Both the position numbers and the translations under genes were made by a program. A DNA stretch of 15,854 nt. It comes from Euperipatoides rowelli. Lineage: Eukaryota; Onychophora; Udeonychophora; Euonychophora; Peripatopsidae. The notes beneath the pieces were generated by a model. That model saw only the letters and a list, made by a program, of their open reading frames with translations. It was not told the origin of the DNA and did not search any database. Positions 1 through 8,988 of the stretch are shown piece after piece (position 1 is the first letter of the stretch; each line of letters starts with the position of its first letter). Where the stretch lies: NCBI GenBank assembly GCA_003024985.2, contig PXIH01S0006695.1; one strand, written 5' to 3'.

Positions 1-250
1 ACATTATTCAGAATGACAATAAAATTCTGTAGAGAAATTTTATTTATCCATTATACAGTATATTGCATGATTAAATCCAAAATAATATTTATAGAAGTTG
101 ATAGTTTTTAATTGAGCTGCTAAAATCTCAATATTAACTTTTTTTTTTTTTTTTTGATCCAACTATGTCTTGAAATTAGATTGGAAAGGTTCCTGTTCAA
201 ATGCAAATATGCCGAATAACAATAGACTATGATTATATAGTCCATCGAAG
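1..250. other. AT-rich non-coding stretch with T17 tract
   Basis: No open frame or splice-flanked segment worth calling is visible. The only landmarks are a run of 17 T at 139-155 and a perfect octamer word ATGCAAAT at 201-208, which is not surprising in DNA this AT-rich. Confidence 0.6.
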
Positions 251-437
251 TTGACCCTGGAACTTTCCAACATTTGACACTTTGGTTTGGGCTGGAGTTA
301 GGGCTTGTGCTCTTTTGTATTAATAGGGTTAGGATAAGGTTAGAGATCCTTTTAAAAAATAATAGGGATCGAAATAACTAAAATATTTAATGTCAAAAAG
401 CGGAATGTCGGAAAGTGCAATGTTGAAAGTGGATCAA
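251..437. repeat. MITE-like repeat with inverted ends and GGGTTAGG core
   Basis: The segment at 251-280 (containing GGAACTTTCCAACATTTG) reappears as an imperfect reverse complement at 404-437. The right side carries two adjacent diverged copies of a 16-bp unit (GGAATGTCGGAAAGTG and CAATGTTGAAAGTGGA). Between the arms lies GGGTTAGGATAAGGTTAGAG, a telomere-like word common inside dispersed repeats of marine invertebrates. This looks like a short non-autonomous DNA transposon or foldback repeat. No coding capacity and no clear target-site duplication are visible. Confidence 0.5.
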
Positions 438-512
438 AGCATCCCTAGTACTAATCTATTACTTTTTTTTTTAATATATTTTTTGTATATTTTATATATA
501 CGGTATGATATA

Positions 513-578
513 TAGAGAAAGGGGGAGGGAGAGCTAGAGAAAGGGGAAGGGAGAGCTAGAGAAAGGGGAAGAGGGACA
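513..578. repeat. 22-bp tandem repeat, three copies
   Basis: Three head-to-tail 22-base units start at 513, 535 and 557. Units 1 and 2 differ at one base, and unit 3 diverges only near its end. The plus strand is purine-rich (TAGAGAAAGGGG core), so this is a small polypurine minisatellite. It leads directly into the GATA-like microsatellite. Confidence 0.85.
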
Positions 579-775
579 GACAGATATGTAAGTAGTTAGA
601 TATATATAGGCCTAGGTAAGTAGATAGGTAAGTAGTTAGATAGCTAAGTAGATATATATATATAGGTACAGTAAGTAGATAGTATCTATCTATCAATATA
701 TTATATTGATAGATAGATACTGTAGATAGGGAAGTAGATAGATAGATAGGCAAGTACTGTAAATAGATAATTTTA
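579..775. repeat. Degenerate GATA/GTAA microsatellite
   Basis: Irregular repeats of GTAAGTAGATAG and GATA/TATC dominate the stretch. The 65-codon minus-strand open frame here (about 556-753) is a translation of the repeat, rich in Tyr, Leu and Ser, and is not a gene. A perfect palindrome at 681-721 interrupts the array and marks an inversion of the repeat orientation. Confidence 0.85.
681..721. repeat. Perfect 41-nt inverted repeat (cruciform-capable)
   Basis: The left arm 681-700 (AGTATCTATCTATCAATATA) and the right arm 702-721 are exact reverse complements around one central T. In the array the strand sense switches from TATC to GATA at this point, so the palindrome is also the switch point of repeat orientation. 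Confidence 0.9.
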
Positions 776-779
776 TTTT

Positions 780-1554
780 AATAGGCTAATATTTATTTTT
801 AATATATTTTGTCTCTCTATGATGAATGTATCCAGTCCGCCAGACAAAATCATAGTATAAATTGTTCAATTCTCAGAAGCTCAAGATTTTTTTTAATTGG
901 GGAGGTGAAGGTTGAAAGAACTGATATAACACTAACACAAATAAGAGTATTTTTTTATTGTTTAAATAATTCAACACATAACCAAAACCTATTTTAATTT
1001 TGATTTAAAACCTTATGTGACTAATTACTCCATCAAACAAAACACTACATGCAAGAAATAAAAGCCACACATAGTTCACCAAGGCAAAACCACTTTCATG
1101 AAAAATATTAAAGTTGTAGTGGTCCTTTAAAGGTTATGAAGCTAAATCATTATTGTATAGTATTTTATGTGTTAAATATAAATATTATTTCAAATATAGG
1201 TTTAGTTGCTACTCAAATGTAATTTCAACTATACTGTACCTGAATTTTAAAATATTAAAAATTCANCTNAGGTTTAAAANCATTTAAATANCAAATCATT
1301 TAATTGGGAAGTTGAGTTTTATTGGAAAGTGTAGACAAATAGAGTATGTTTTAATTTTTAGACATGTTCATTGTTAATAATATTTATTTTTCAGATACAT
1401 TGTTTTTACAAATGATTATCTAATTTGTATAAACCCCATGGTTTAATTCAAATAAATAATATTAATAAAATAGGTTATTAAACAAATTAATTAGGGACCA
1501 TTTACTTTTAAAATATTTTAGTTGGGATTTTGCATAGATTTTAATACATTTATG
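780..1554. other. AT-rich non-coding stretch with ambiguous bases
   Basis: No gene-like content is seen. Four undetermined bases (N) lie at 1266, 1269, 1280 and 1291, so any reading through this patch is unreliable. The short open frame at 809-997 has no coding character and no credible splice context. Confidence 0.6.
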
Positions 1555-1570
1555 ATCCTGGGTAACGTTA

Positions 1571-1584
1571 GCGCCATCTAGTGT
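1571..1584 (-). promoter_or_regulatory. CTCF-like binding word
   Basis: On the minus strand the sequence reads ACACTAGATGGCGC. This matches the core of the conserved animal CTCF motif (CCACTAG then a purine-rich GGCGC core) except at the first base. It lies in a locally less AT-rich patch (1555-1670). CTCF is an insulator and architectural zinc-finger protein in bilaterians. Occupancy cannot be judged from sequence, and the word may simply belong to an old repeat. Confidence 0.35.
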
Positions 1585-1669
1585 GAAAGCATGTAGACAA
1601 TTATTTCCATAGGATTCTTAGGTCAGTAGATGGGAAGGGGGTCCTGGTCCTGTCAAATGCTCTAATAAC

Positions 1670-2320
1670 TCCTAAAAATAAAAAGTGATGTTTAATTTTT
1701 TAATGATTAAAAATTTATATTCATTATTTTAGTCTACCTGATAATCTAGCCACTTCTTGAAATTTTGCAGCTATAGGCTATGTTAATGGCCATTGTACTG
1801 TATTTCATAATTTTATGCTTTTATGTAACCTACCATACCATGGCTATAGATACTGTACATTAAACCGATTGGAAATTGACCTAAAAACATTCCCTGCTGA
1901 ATCCAACAAAAATGAGAGAATATAATTTCTTCAGTAGATTTTCAAATTGTTAGGCTGTAAAATGACTAATTATTAATTTTTATTTGCTTGTTTATAATGT
2001 TCAATATATCATATTAAAGAAATCTTTATAATTGTAATTGAATATTGTACACTCAAAATACTGTATATTCTGTTTTTTTCTCGTCTACCTTCATTGACTA
2101 TCTCATCTTCGCTATCATCTAAAATTAATTGTTTTTTTTTTTTTAATTATTTGGCATAAACACCGTGAGACTTTTTTTTTTGTTGTTAAAAGGATTTTCA
2201 CAGTAATTTATAATTATTTAATCTAATGTATGATTTTGTATAAAGCCTACTACTATATCTAAACCATTTTTCTTATGATTCATGAATTAATAAGTAAATG
2301 ACTTCTGCTAGAGCTAGAAC
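1670..2320. other. AT-rich non-coding stretch
   Basis: No supported gene is present. One acidic minus-strand reading (LDDSEDEIVNEG at about 2088-2125) follows an AG after a modest T-rich run. Its phase does not fit the neighbouring candidate exon and the downstream donor is poor, so it is not called as an exon. Confidence 0.5.
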
Positions 2321-2324
2321 ATAC

Positions 2325-2420
2325 TGTAGTTCTTGCGTGTTCGCGAAAGAAATACTTTCGGTTGTAGTTCTCAGTTTTTGTTGACGTTTTCCTGAATAAG
2401 TTCTCAGAACTGGTTTAGAA
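2325..2420 (-). CDS. Candidate internal exon, unknown protein
   Basis: On the minus strand a good acceptor context (TTTTTCTTAACTTTGTG, with a branch-like CTTAAC, then ATCAATCTTAG) precedes 96 bases. These are open in one frame and end at a GTATGT donor-like site (2324-2319). The encoded 31 codons start SKPVLRTYSGKRQQK and are rich in Lys, Arg, Thr and Gln, unlike the Phe/Ile/Lys/Asn shadow frames elsewhere. The exon would start in phase 2 and end with two spare bases. No family is recognised, and no partner exon with matching phase was found nearby. It may be a real exon of a minus-strand gene, or a chance frame. Confidence 0.25.
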
Positions 2421-2528
2421 CTAAGATTGATCACAAAGTTAAGAAAAATAAAGGATTTGACTTTATGATTCATGATTCAAAGAATTAATTAATTGAACTC
2501 ATTATGGGAGATTTATCAAATCTTTTAG

Positions 2529-2655
2529 TCTTGGAAATGGAATAATATATTTATGTGAATTCCTAGAAATTCTTCCTGAAACAGTTTGTTGCGTGTCTGT
2601 CAAAAATATTGATAATTCATGGAAGAAACAGTATCAGCGTTCAATGCTTTATCCT
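2529..2655 (+). CDS. Candidate internal exon, unknown protein
   Basis: After an AG at 2527-2528 (context ATCAAATCTTTTAG), 127 bases are open in one frame up to a GTAAAG donor-like site at 2656. The frame encodes 42 full codons, including EFLEILPETVCCVSVKNIDN and then SWKKQYQRSMLYP. It ends in phase 0, the phase in which the terminal exon at 8989 begins, so the two could be spliced together, but nothing else links them. The polypyrimidine tract is short. No family is recognised, and chance openness is quite possible. Confidence 0.2.
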
Positions 2656-2659
2656 GTAA

Positions 2660-5190
2660 AGATTTGAATACTACAGGCAAGCAAATCATTAGAAAACCTT
2701 ACATGTTCCAATTAAATAATTGTATTTGTAACAAATTACTGTACTGTAATTTAGTGAAATCTCTTAGGAAATTAAATATTAGATAAAAGTTTGTTTTGGA
2801 AATTATTAGAATGTTTTGAGCTATAACTTACTGTATATCATTTGGTGTTTTTGTAATATTTATAATTGTTTAATTAGAGAATAAAAAAAAAATATTGTAC
2901 AATATGTACACTGCTCACGCATGCACACAATTTTATAACTTTTGATTACTATATTTATTGATTTATGTTAATCTAACAGCTGTTAAACATTTTGAAACAC
3001 CACTGCATGCATACACACATACCATACTGTATATACTGTAATTACCATGATTTTGAAAATAACTACAAAAACAGATTTTAACAATTAGTTTTATTATAAA
3101 AAATATTTTTTTTACAAAAATATCCAATAAAAAACATTTTATATTTAGAATAATCAACATAATGTGAATTATATTTGATTAGGTCTTTTATTAAATTCCA
3201 TTTTTTCATAAAATAACTTGAAACAGAACTTTTTAGTTTGGAGAAAAGCCAAGACTGGGCTACAAATTAAAGATGACAAAAAATACTTTTTTCTGCATTT
3301 TATTTCACTGTAAAATTGTGTTTTTCATCATTTTAAGTGACAAGCATTCTATGTATTATATCACAATTTAAAAGGATGGGGTGGTGATAGTTTATTTGTA
3401 ATTTAGAATTTATAACCTAATTTTTATCTCTATTGAAATGTTAAAAATAATAAAATTGGGTTATGCATTAATATCAAACATTCAATATTAATCATTGCTA
3501 GAAGTGTTTTTAAAGCAGTTATAAAGTTAAATGGTTCATTCATTTTTTTTTTTTTTTGCTTATTGTTTAAAGATACAAATACATATGCAGTTTAAGTAAA
3601 ATCTGGTCCTTTGAGGCATAGCTTAAACCATTACGTCATTCCTATTTACAGGTGATATAGTCTATTCAATTGGACAATACAAATTTAAATAAAATGTGCA
3701 TAGAATTAATATTAATAATCCATTGAGAACATTTGTTATTTTCAATATCATTACTTGAATTAAATAATCAATATTTGTGGGGAGTGATAGTATTTTTATG
3801 TATTGTAAAATAATTTAAATATTAAAAAAAAAAAATTACTTCATATCTATCAAGTATTGACTGGTCGTTAATTTTTTTTATTTAAACTATTTCATATATA
3901 CTGTACTTATAGATTTTATATGAATTTCCAAACTATTTTATGCATATTTACAATATGTCACCTCCCAAATTTTAATCCTATTCATCAGAATGAAATATTT
4001 TGACAAATTCTGACGGCCATAAATTTAATGGAGTGGATAACTACAAAAACTGCAGTTATATGATATTGGTTTCAGGTTTCATTTATTAAATTGTCCCGGA
4101 ACTAAAATGCAGAATTATGCCTTTATTAAAAGAAAATAAATTAAAGTTATTTTATTATTTGTTGGTAACAAGGTTTGGACGTGTGGAAAATACCCTTTAG
4201 GCCAAAAATTAACCCATTAAATTGTAACGCAACAATTCCCTTTGTGGTTATAAAACGACGATAATAAGGGATCAGTTTATTGATCGTGAAACATTGCAAA
4301 TTTTTCCAAAGCTCAGCCTTGTCCAATTTGTAATGCTAGGCATTGAGTAATATATGCTTCTTCAAAATAAGCATAACTTTAAATGATTTCCCTTCCAGTT
4401 CTAGTTCAGAAGGTAATGCATTAGTTTACTTTGGAATAAAAATCATTGGTCATTTTTATTTACATTGTACTGAACATTCAGATACAAAAAAAAAATTCAT
4501 CTGAAAATCACCAATAGAACTAATTCTTGCTTCTAATTTCCTTCTTGATGGCAAAAAAAAAAAAAGATATTTACAACCAAGCGTTTTGTCCATGCTTGTC
4601 TTTTATTAACCAGAACTTATCGATAACAGCACCACCCTGTGTTAAAAAAAAATACAATAAATATATTAAGATGCTATTGCTATGAAATTACTGATTTTTT
4701 TTTTATAATGAACAATTTATATAAAATAAATGTCAAAAGATTAATGAATATACTGTGTAATATAGTAAGCTGACAATGGAAAGAAAATGTATGATTCATA
4801 AACACATAGTAAATTTGAACACTTGAATTTACATACAGTATTTGAGAGAGGGAAGCAGACAGATTGTTATTCTCCACTTCATTTTAAATATTTTCTCATT
4901 TGATGCTTTTGAAAGTACAGTATGTTAAAAGGAAATAGAAACAGCTTAATCAGTTGTGATTCTCATGATTGTAAAAATAATTTATAGGTTAATGTACAGT
5001 TTTTAACTTTGAAATTTTTTCTTCTTGCAGCTCATGGGATTTTTACAAAGTGTGTTATTGACTAGAAAAATTTTGGTGATAATTTAAATGCAACTCATAA
5101 ATCCAAGCTGTAGAGCAACACACATGTACTATATATACAAGCCATAATATTTAGGCATTGCACCTGCCCCCCCTTCCCCCTTCCACCAAT
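2660..5190. other. Long AT-rich non-coding stretch
   Basis: No gene is supported across about 2.5 kb. There are many A/T homopolymers and many TACTGTA words (for example at 2741-2755 and 3022-3042). A minus-strand frame without ATG at 4147-4335 stays open for 62 codons but shows no recognisable domain. A strong acceptor-like site ends at 5030 (TTTTTTCTTCTTGCAG). All three frames after it stop within 60 bases, so at most it would lead a terminal exon. Confidence 0.55.
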
Positions 5191-5196
5191 TTTTTT

Positions 5197-5782
5197 TAAA
5201 GGTCAAATGTAATGGATTTTTTTATTATTGATTTTCAAAGATGTTTACTATATAAAAAAAATTGTACTGGAAAAAAAAAATTTAAAATGCATAAAAAAGT
5301 TTTATTCAAAGTCTGAGATTACAAATTGAAACTTTCACATTTTTTTGGGGTCTGAGATTAAATTGACGACAATACTTTCTACAACTGTTTTCTTTGAAAT
5401 GATTTACATTGTAAATAGAGATATGATCAACTTGTATTAAAGGTCATTTTGATTTTTTTTTTTTAAAAATTGGACCATAATAGCACAAAGGATGAATTTG
5501 ATTATGATTTTTTACAAGTATTTAAACATTTAGATTATATGATTTCCAGCTTTAAGCTGACAAATATAGCAAATATGCTATTATAATAGCTCTATTCATT
5601 TCTAGCCTATGATGTCACAAGGGGGAGGAGCTAAAGACAATTATTTTAAAAATTGAATTGTTAATAACTTTTTTTTTTTTCATTTTTTTTTTCTAGTGGA
5701 TATTTTTTTTAGTAAAAATCTTTGAAAATCAATATTTAAAAAAAATTCATAATAAAGATGTAGGCCTATGTTTGACTTTTCA
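5197..5782. mobile_element. MITE-like element with long terminal inverted repeats
   Basis: A 24-base core at 5227-5250 (ATTGATTTTCAAAGAT then TTTACTA) matches the reverse complement of 5710-5733 at 23 of 24 positions. The similarity extends outward: TTTGACCTTT on the left arm (minus sense) matches TTTGACTTTT at 5771-5780. It also extends inward through A-rich sequence. The element is about 585 bp with no coding frame, which fits a non-autonomous DNA transposon. Inside are a repeated word GTCTGAGATTA (near 5310 and 5352) and a GC-rich patch GATGTCACAAGGGGGAGGAG near 5611. Superfamily and target-site duplication could not be determined. The right arm carries about 13 extra bases including a GGCCTA word. 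Confidence 0.65.
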
Positions 5783-6012
5783 AAAAAAAAAATTTTTTTT
5801 TACTCCCCAAACTTTTAAAAATGATTGGTCTTAAGGGTCTGCTGGATTGTTTGGCATTTACAGCATATAAGTTCCATTTACTTTTCCAATGAAATAGACT
5901 ATATTGGTATGTGTTGAAAAAAATTAATTTTAAAATCTTTATTAGGGTATGCAATTTGAATCGCTCAATGGATTTTGACAAGACCGACTAAGCTTATAAT
6001 TATAGATTATAA
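5783..6012. other. AT-rich spacer between two mobile-element candidates
   Basis: The minus-strand open frame at 5766-5981 overlaps the MITE arm, has low-complexity ends and shows no domain. It is regarded as spurious. Confidence 0.5.
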
Positions 6013-6535
6013 GTAGGTGCGTGCAAAATTAGCATTATTTTTAGAAATCCTTTTTTTAAATATAAGATTTTGGTGTTATTCGATAAATTAAGTAATTAGT
6101 CATTTAATGATTTAGACTGATTTAAAACATTTTTTCTTAAGTTGTTTAAAAAAAAAAAAAACACCATTCCTTATTTGTACCAAGCATATACAGCTAATTT
6201 AAATATTTCCAACATGGTTTACCTCCGATCATTCATAATTAATTTATATTGGGAAAACATGTGTTCAGCATCCATACTGGCTACAGGAAACCAAAGTGCT
6301 TTCATCATAGCACAAAACTTCAATTAAACAATTTGTCTTTTTAATGAATGGTAATAAATGTTTTGCAAGAGAATTTCAGTTTCTGAATCAATTTTCATTG
6401 CTTTTAAATTTCAACTTATTTTTGACATTCTAAATCTGGTATCAAAATTTATGCATTTAGATGCTGTAACTTCCTTTTTCTACATACAGTACACGATAAT
6501 TTTTCTAAAATTTTAATAAGTGCAATGCTTAAGTA

Positions 6536-6660
6536 TCTAGAAAGACCAGAAGTCTCAAGACCAAGGCCAGGACCGGCAGGTTCAAGATCAAGCCAGCGTT
6601 AAGGCCAAAAACAGTTCAAATCAAAACACCAAGAAGAAGAAATGCAAGACAAACTGAAAC
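6536..6660. repeat. AAGGCC-type minisatellite remnant, patch 1
   Basis: The sequence contains degenerate units such as CAAGACCAAGGCCAGG, TTCAAGATCAAGCC and AAGGCCAAAA. Its base composition differs clearly from the surrounding AT-rich DNA. Open readings through it (rich in Arg, Pro, Ser) reflect the repeat. A second patch lies about 480 bp downstream. Confidence 0.5.
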
Positions 6661-7014
6661 TGTAATGGTTTTTTTTTATACTAATTACTATTTTAATTTA
6701 AAAACAAATATCTGAATATTTATTTACACAACTGAACTATCTGCTCTTCTGCTGTTTATAGAACATGATATAACTACTAATAAAAATTATAATTTTATAC
6801 TTTTTAAATTAGAAAAATTTATTAAAATTTACTTTTGGCAAAAAAATAAATTCAAGTTAAAATTAGCAGCATTTGCAAAACAACTTTAGTTACATTCTTT
6901 AAATGCAAACTTAATTACTGCAGGTTCGTGTAAAGCCATAATTTTTTTTTTTTTTTAATTTTACTTTAGTTAGATCTTATATGTTGTGAAATAACTGAGT
7001 AAGGGAAGATTGTC

Positions 7015-7130
7015 CTAGACCAAGACTATGAGAACGAGCCCAGTAATTTATCTTCTAAACCAAGGCCAAGTTCAAGGATACATTTTGTTGTCTCTAGAGC
7101 TCTAGAGGCCGAGGCCAGGTCTCGAGGACT
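7015..7130. repeat. AAGGCC-type minisatellite remnant, patch 2, with 16-bp palindrome
   Basis: Shares units with patch 1 (AGACCAAGAC, ACCAAGGCCAAGTTCAAGG, GAGGCCGAGGCCAGG). At 7092-7107 it contains a perfect 16-base palindrome, CTCTAGAGCTCTAGAG. The two patches may be the ends of one array whose middle decayed or was displaced. Confidence 0.5.
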
Positions 7131-7392
7131 ACAACTCTGAGCAAAACTTGATTTGGTCTCATTATTAGCAATGTATTCATTAAATAAATTTATGAATTGC
7201 ATCTAAAGCAGATACTCCATCTATTGATCATATGATCGGGGAAAGTTTTTCAGTTTACATTTTATTTTATGACAATTCAAGAAAGACATTTTTAACTTTA
7301 CAACATTGTTCCCGAAGGATTTTGGCCCATTAATCTCCTACAATATTAAGTTTAGCATCAAACAAACTCCAATTAAGACCCCTAAAATGTGA

Positions 7393-7410
7393 CCCCCCCC
7401 CCCCCTCCCC
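7393..7410. repeat. Poly(C) tract
   Basis: A run of 13 C (7393-7405), one T and four C stands out sharply in AT-rich DNA. The minus strand is correspondingly G-rich. Confidence 0.8.
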
Positions 7411-7820
7411 AATGTTCAAATTCTATATTTAAGAAATAATGTAGGCCAGGCCTATTAAATAAAACTCTCCTCCTATGTTGTTTTAAAAAAGTCATTGTGT
7501 CAAGTTTACCTTATTTAAAATTGAGATGCAGCAATGAAATATCTCCCCACATGTACAGTATCTTTCTCTAATAACTCTATGCTTTTTATTTCACACAGAC
7601 TATTTCCAAGATTGTAATATAAATTACTGTTTTTTTTCTTTTTATAAGTAATACAATGATGAATGTTCTTTTTAAAAAGACATTTACTATCACTTATTAA
7701 AAAAACAAATTATGTAATAAATAATTAAAAGAAAATATAAAAATATATAATTTTTTATAAAGTTACCCGCCATAAGCAGATAATCTCCATTTTAATCGAT
7801 GGTAATGTAATTTATCTACT

Positions 7821-7982
7821 GCAGGTTCATAAGTGAGCCGTTGGCGTACTTGGTTAAAAAACCATGGGGAAAAAACAGTTCCATAACCGGCTCAACTGAG
7901 ACGCGAACCTGAAACGTCTCAGCTTATGTCTTCGTCCTCGCTTTCAACCTGCATTGCTGCAGACTGGACCACGAGGACAGGA
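7821..7982. other. Compact GC-rich island with nested hairpins
   Basis: Within about 160 bases, three inverted-repeat pairs follow one another: TGAGCCG (7834-7840) with CGGCTCA (7888-7894); CTGAGACG (7896-7903) with CGTCTCAG (7915-7922); GTCCTCG (7934-7940) with CGAGGAC (7972-7978). The third encloses CTGCA (7949-7953) and TGCAG (7958-7962). Read on the minus strand, that inner loop is GCAA, a GNRA tetraloop. The ends are also related: GCAGGTTCATAAGTGAG at 7821 resembles the minus-strand reading GCAGGTTGAAAGCGAG. No frame is open beyond about 45 codons on either strand. It could be a structured RNA gene, a foldback repeat or a decayed SINE. It does not fit any tRNA or snRNA I can recognise. 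Confidence 0.45.
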
Positions 7983-8154
7983 CTTTATGTAAAAATTTAA
8001 AAATGTTTTTATATAAGTTTATATGAAACCTAGTATTTTTCTATTTTCGTGATTTGAATTGATGGGATAATATTCCATTATTGACATTTTCATATTTTAA
8101 TCATCATACTATACATTTTGTTTTATTGTTAAGGCTAATTTTGCACGACCCCTG

Positions 8155-8973
8155 TTGTAATAAATGTGCAAGGTAACTTTTTATTTTGATTGCAAACTGT
8201 GTTGGAGGGTGAGGGGAACTGCTAATTAAAAATAAAGTTAAACTTTATTTAGACCTAATCAGTGTATTTACAGATAACTACAAAAACAAAGCAAAAAAAT
8301 TTGTCTTACATTCTTGTTTGAGAAATCTTTTCCGTATTTTAGGTCTGGGTTTTTTTTTTTTTGAGACAATTGGTCCGGCCAAGTTCTTTTTTAACCATAT
8401 TCTTTATATTAGTGTTTAACATCGGTACAAAAAAATCATTACTGGTAACTTAATTAAAAATAAAAATTATAACACAAATACTGTATTATAAAAAATTTTT
8501 TTTATATGTACTTTAATTAAAAATAAACGACGATATACAGTAGGCTAGTTACTTGTAAACGTAATTAATACTGTATATTTATGCTTTACAAATTTTGATT
8601 AGACACTTAATACTCACTGTAACCATTTAATTGGAAAAATTAACAGCTCTTTTGCACAAATTGAGCTGGTTATCAATAAAAAGGATTCCTCCTTGTTTAT
8701 TAACTACTATAGGCCTACATGTATTCAGGAAGGAGAAAGGGAATTTTGTTTTTTAATATACTGATAACTATGGGATATACTGGAAAAAAACAGCTGGCCC
8801 CTGAGATTCATTATAATGAGGGTTACTGTATAGTGTTATTACTGTATTCAAAATTTAAAGTTTTTTTTTTTTGGAGGGGGTTGATTAGAAATACATAAAC
8901 TTTAAAATTTCAGGGTAATAGAAGATGTGTCAACACACTTTTTTCCCTTGATTTTGACATATTTCATAGAAAC
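8155..8973. other. AT-rich non-coding stretch (probable intron)
   Basis: No exon-like segment is seen. It precedes the terminal exon at 8989 and is most simply part of that gene's last intron. A T12 tract lies near 8350 and a T-rich run near 8862. Confidence 0.5.
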
Positions 8974-8988
8974 TTTTGTCTCTTACAG
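8974..8988 (+). promoter_or_regulatory. 3' splice acceptor
   Basis: TTTTGTCTCTTACAG is a pyrimidine-rich tract ending in CAG. It immediately precedes a 144-base open segment with clearly different base composition. Confidence 0.65.

Larger units (their letters stand above)
6013..8154. mobile_element. Possible hAT-like non-autonomous element (about 2.1 kb)
   Basis: The right end, read on the minus strand, is CAGGGGTCGTGCAAAATTAG (8154-8135), the shape of many hAT-superfamily termini (CAGGGGT start). The left side at 6020-6033 carries CGTGCAAAATTAGC in the opposite orientation, an exact 14-base inverted match, with a degenerate outer end (GTAGGTG instead of CAGGGGT). No transposase frame exists between them. 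A 14-base inverted match alone can arise by chance in 15.8 kb, and no convincing 8-bp target duplication was found, so the pairing is tentative. If it is real, the minisatellite patches and the GC island are passengers. Confidence 0.3.

Noticed and set aside
556-753. Minus-strand frame rich in Tyr, Leu and Ser
   Set aside because: It is a direct translation of the GATA-like microsatellite.
2075-2125. Acidic minus-strand reading LDDSEDEIVNEG as an exon
   Set aside because: Very short, poor donor (GTAGAC), and its phase is incompatible with the nearest candidate exon.
4147-4335. 62-codon minus-strand frame without ATG after a CCTAG acceptor-like site
   Set aside because: Weak acceptor, no donor, no recognisable family and a composition typical of chance frames here.
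7895-7980. tRNA or tRNA-derived SINE on the minus strand (TGGTCCAGT as A box, GGTTCGCGTCT as B box)
   Set aside because: The box-to-box spacing and the stems do not form a cloverleaf, and no acceptor stem spans both boxes.
7770-8030. Protein-like readings in several frames of the GC-rich island, including SEPLAYLVKKP, briefly considered as an Ig-domain gene
   Set aside because: Readings on both strands and in multiple frames look equally coding because G+C is higher, and every frame is broken by stops. No single frame is favoured.
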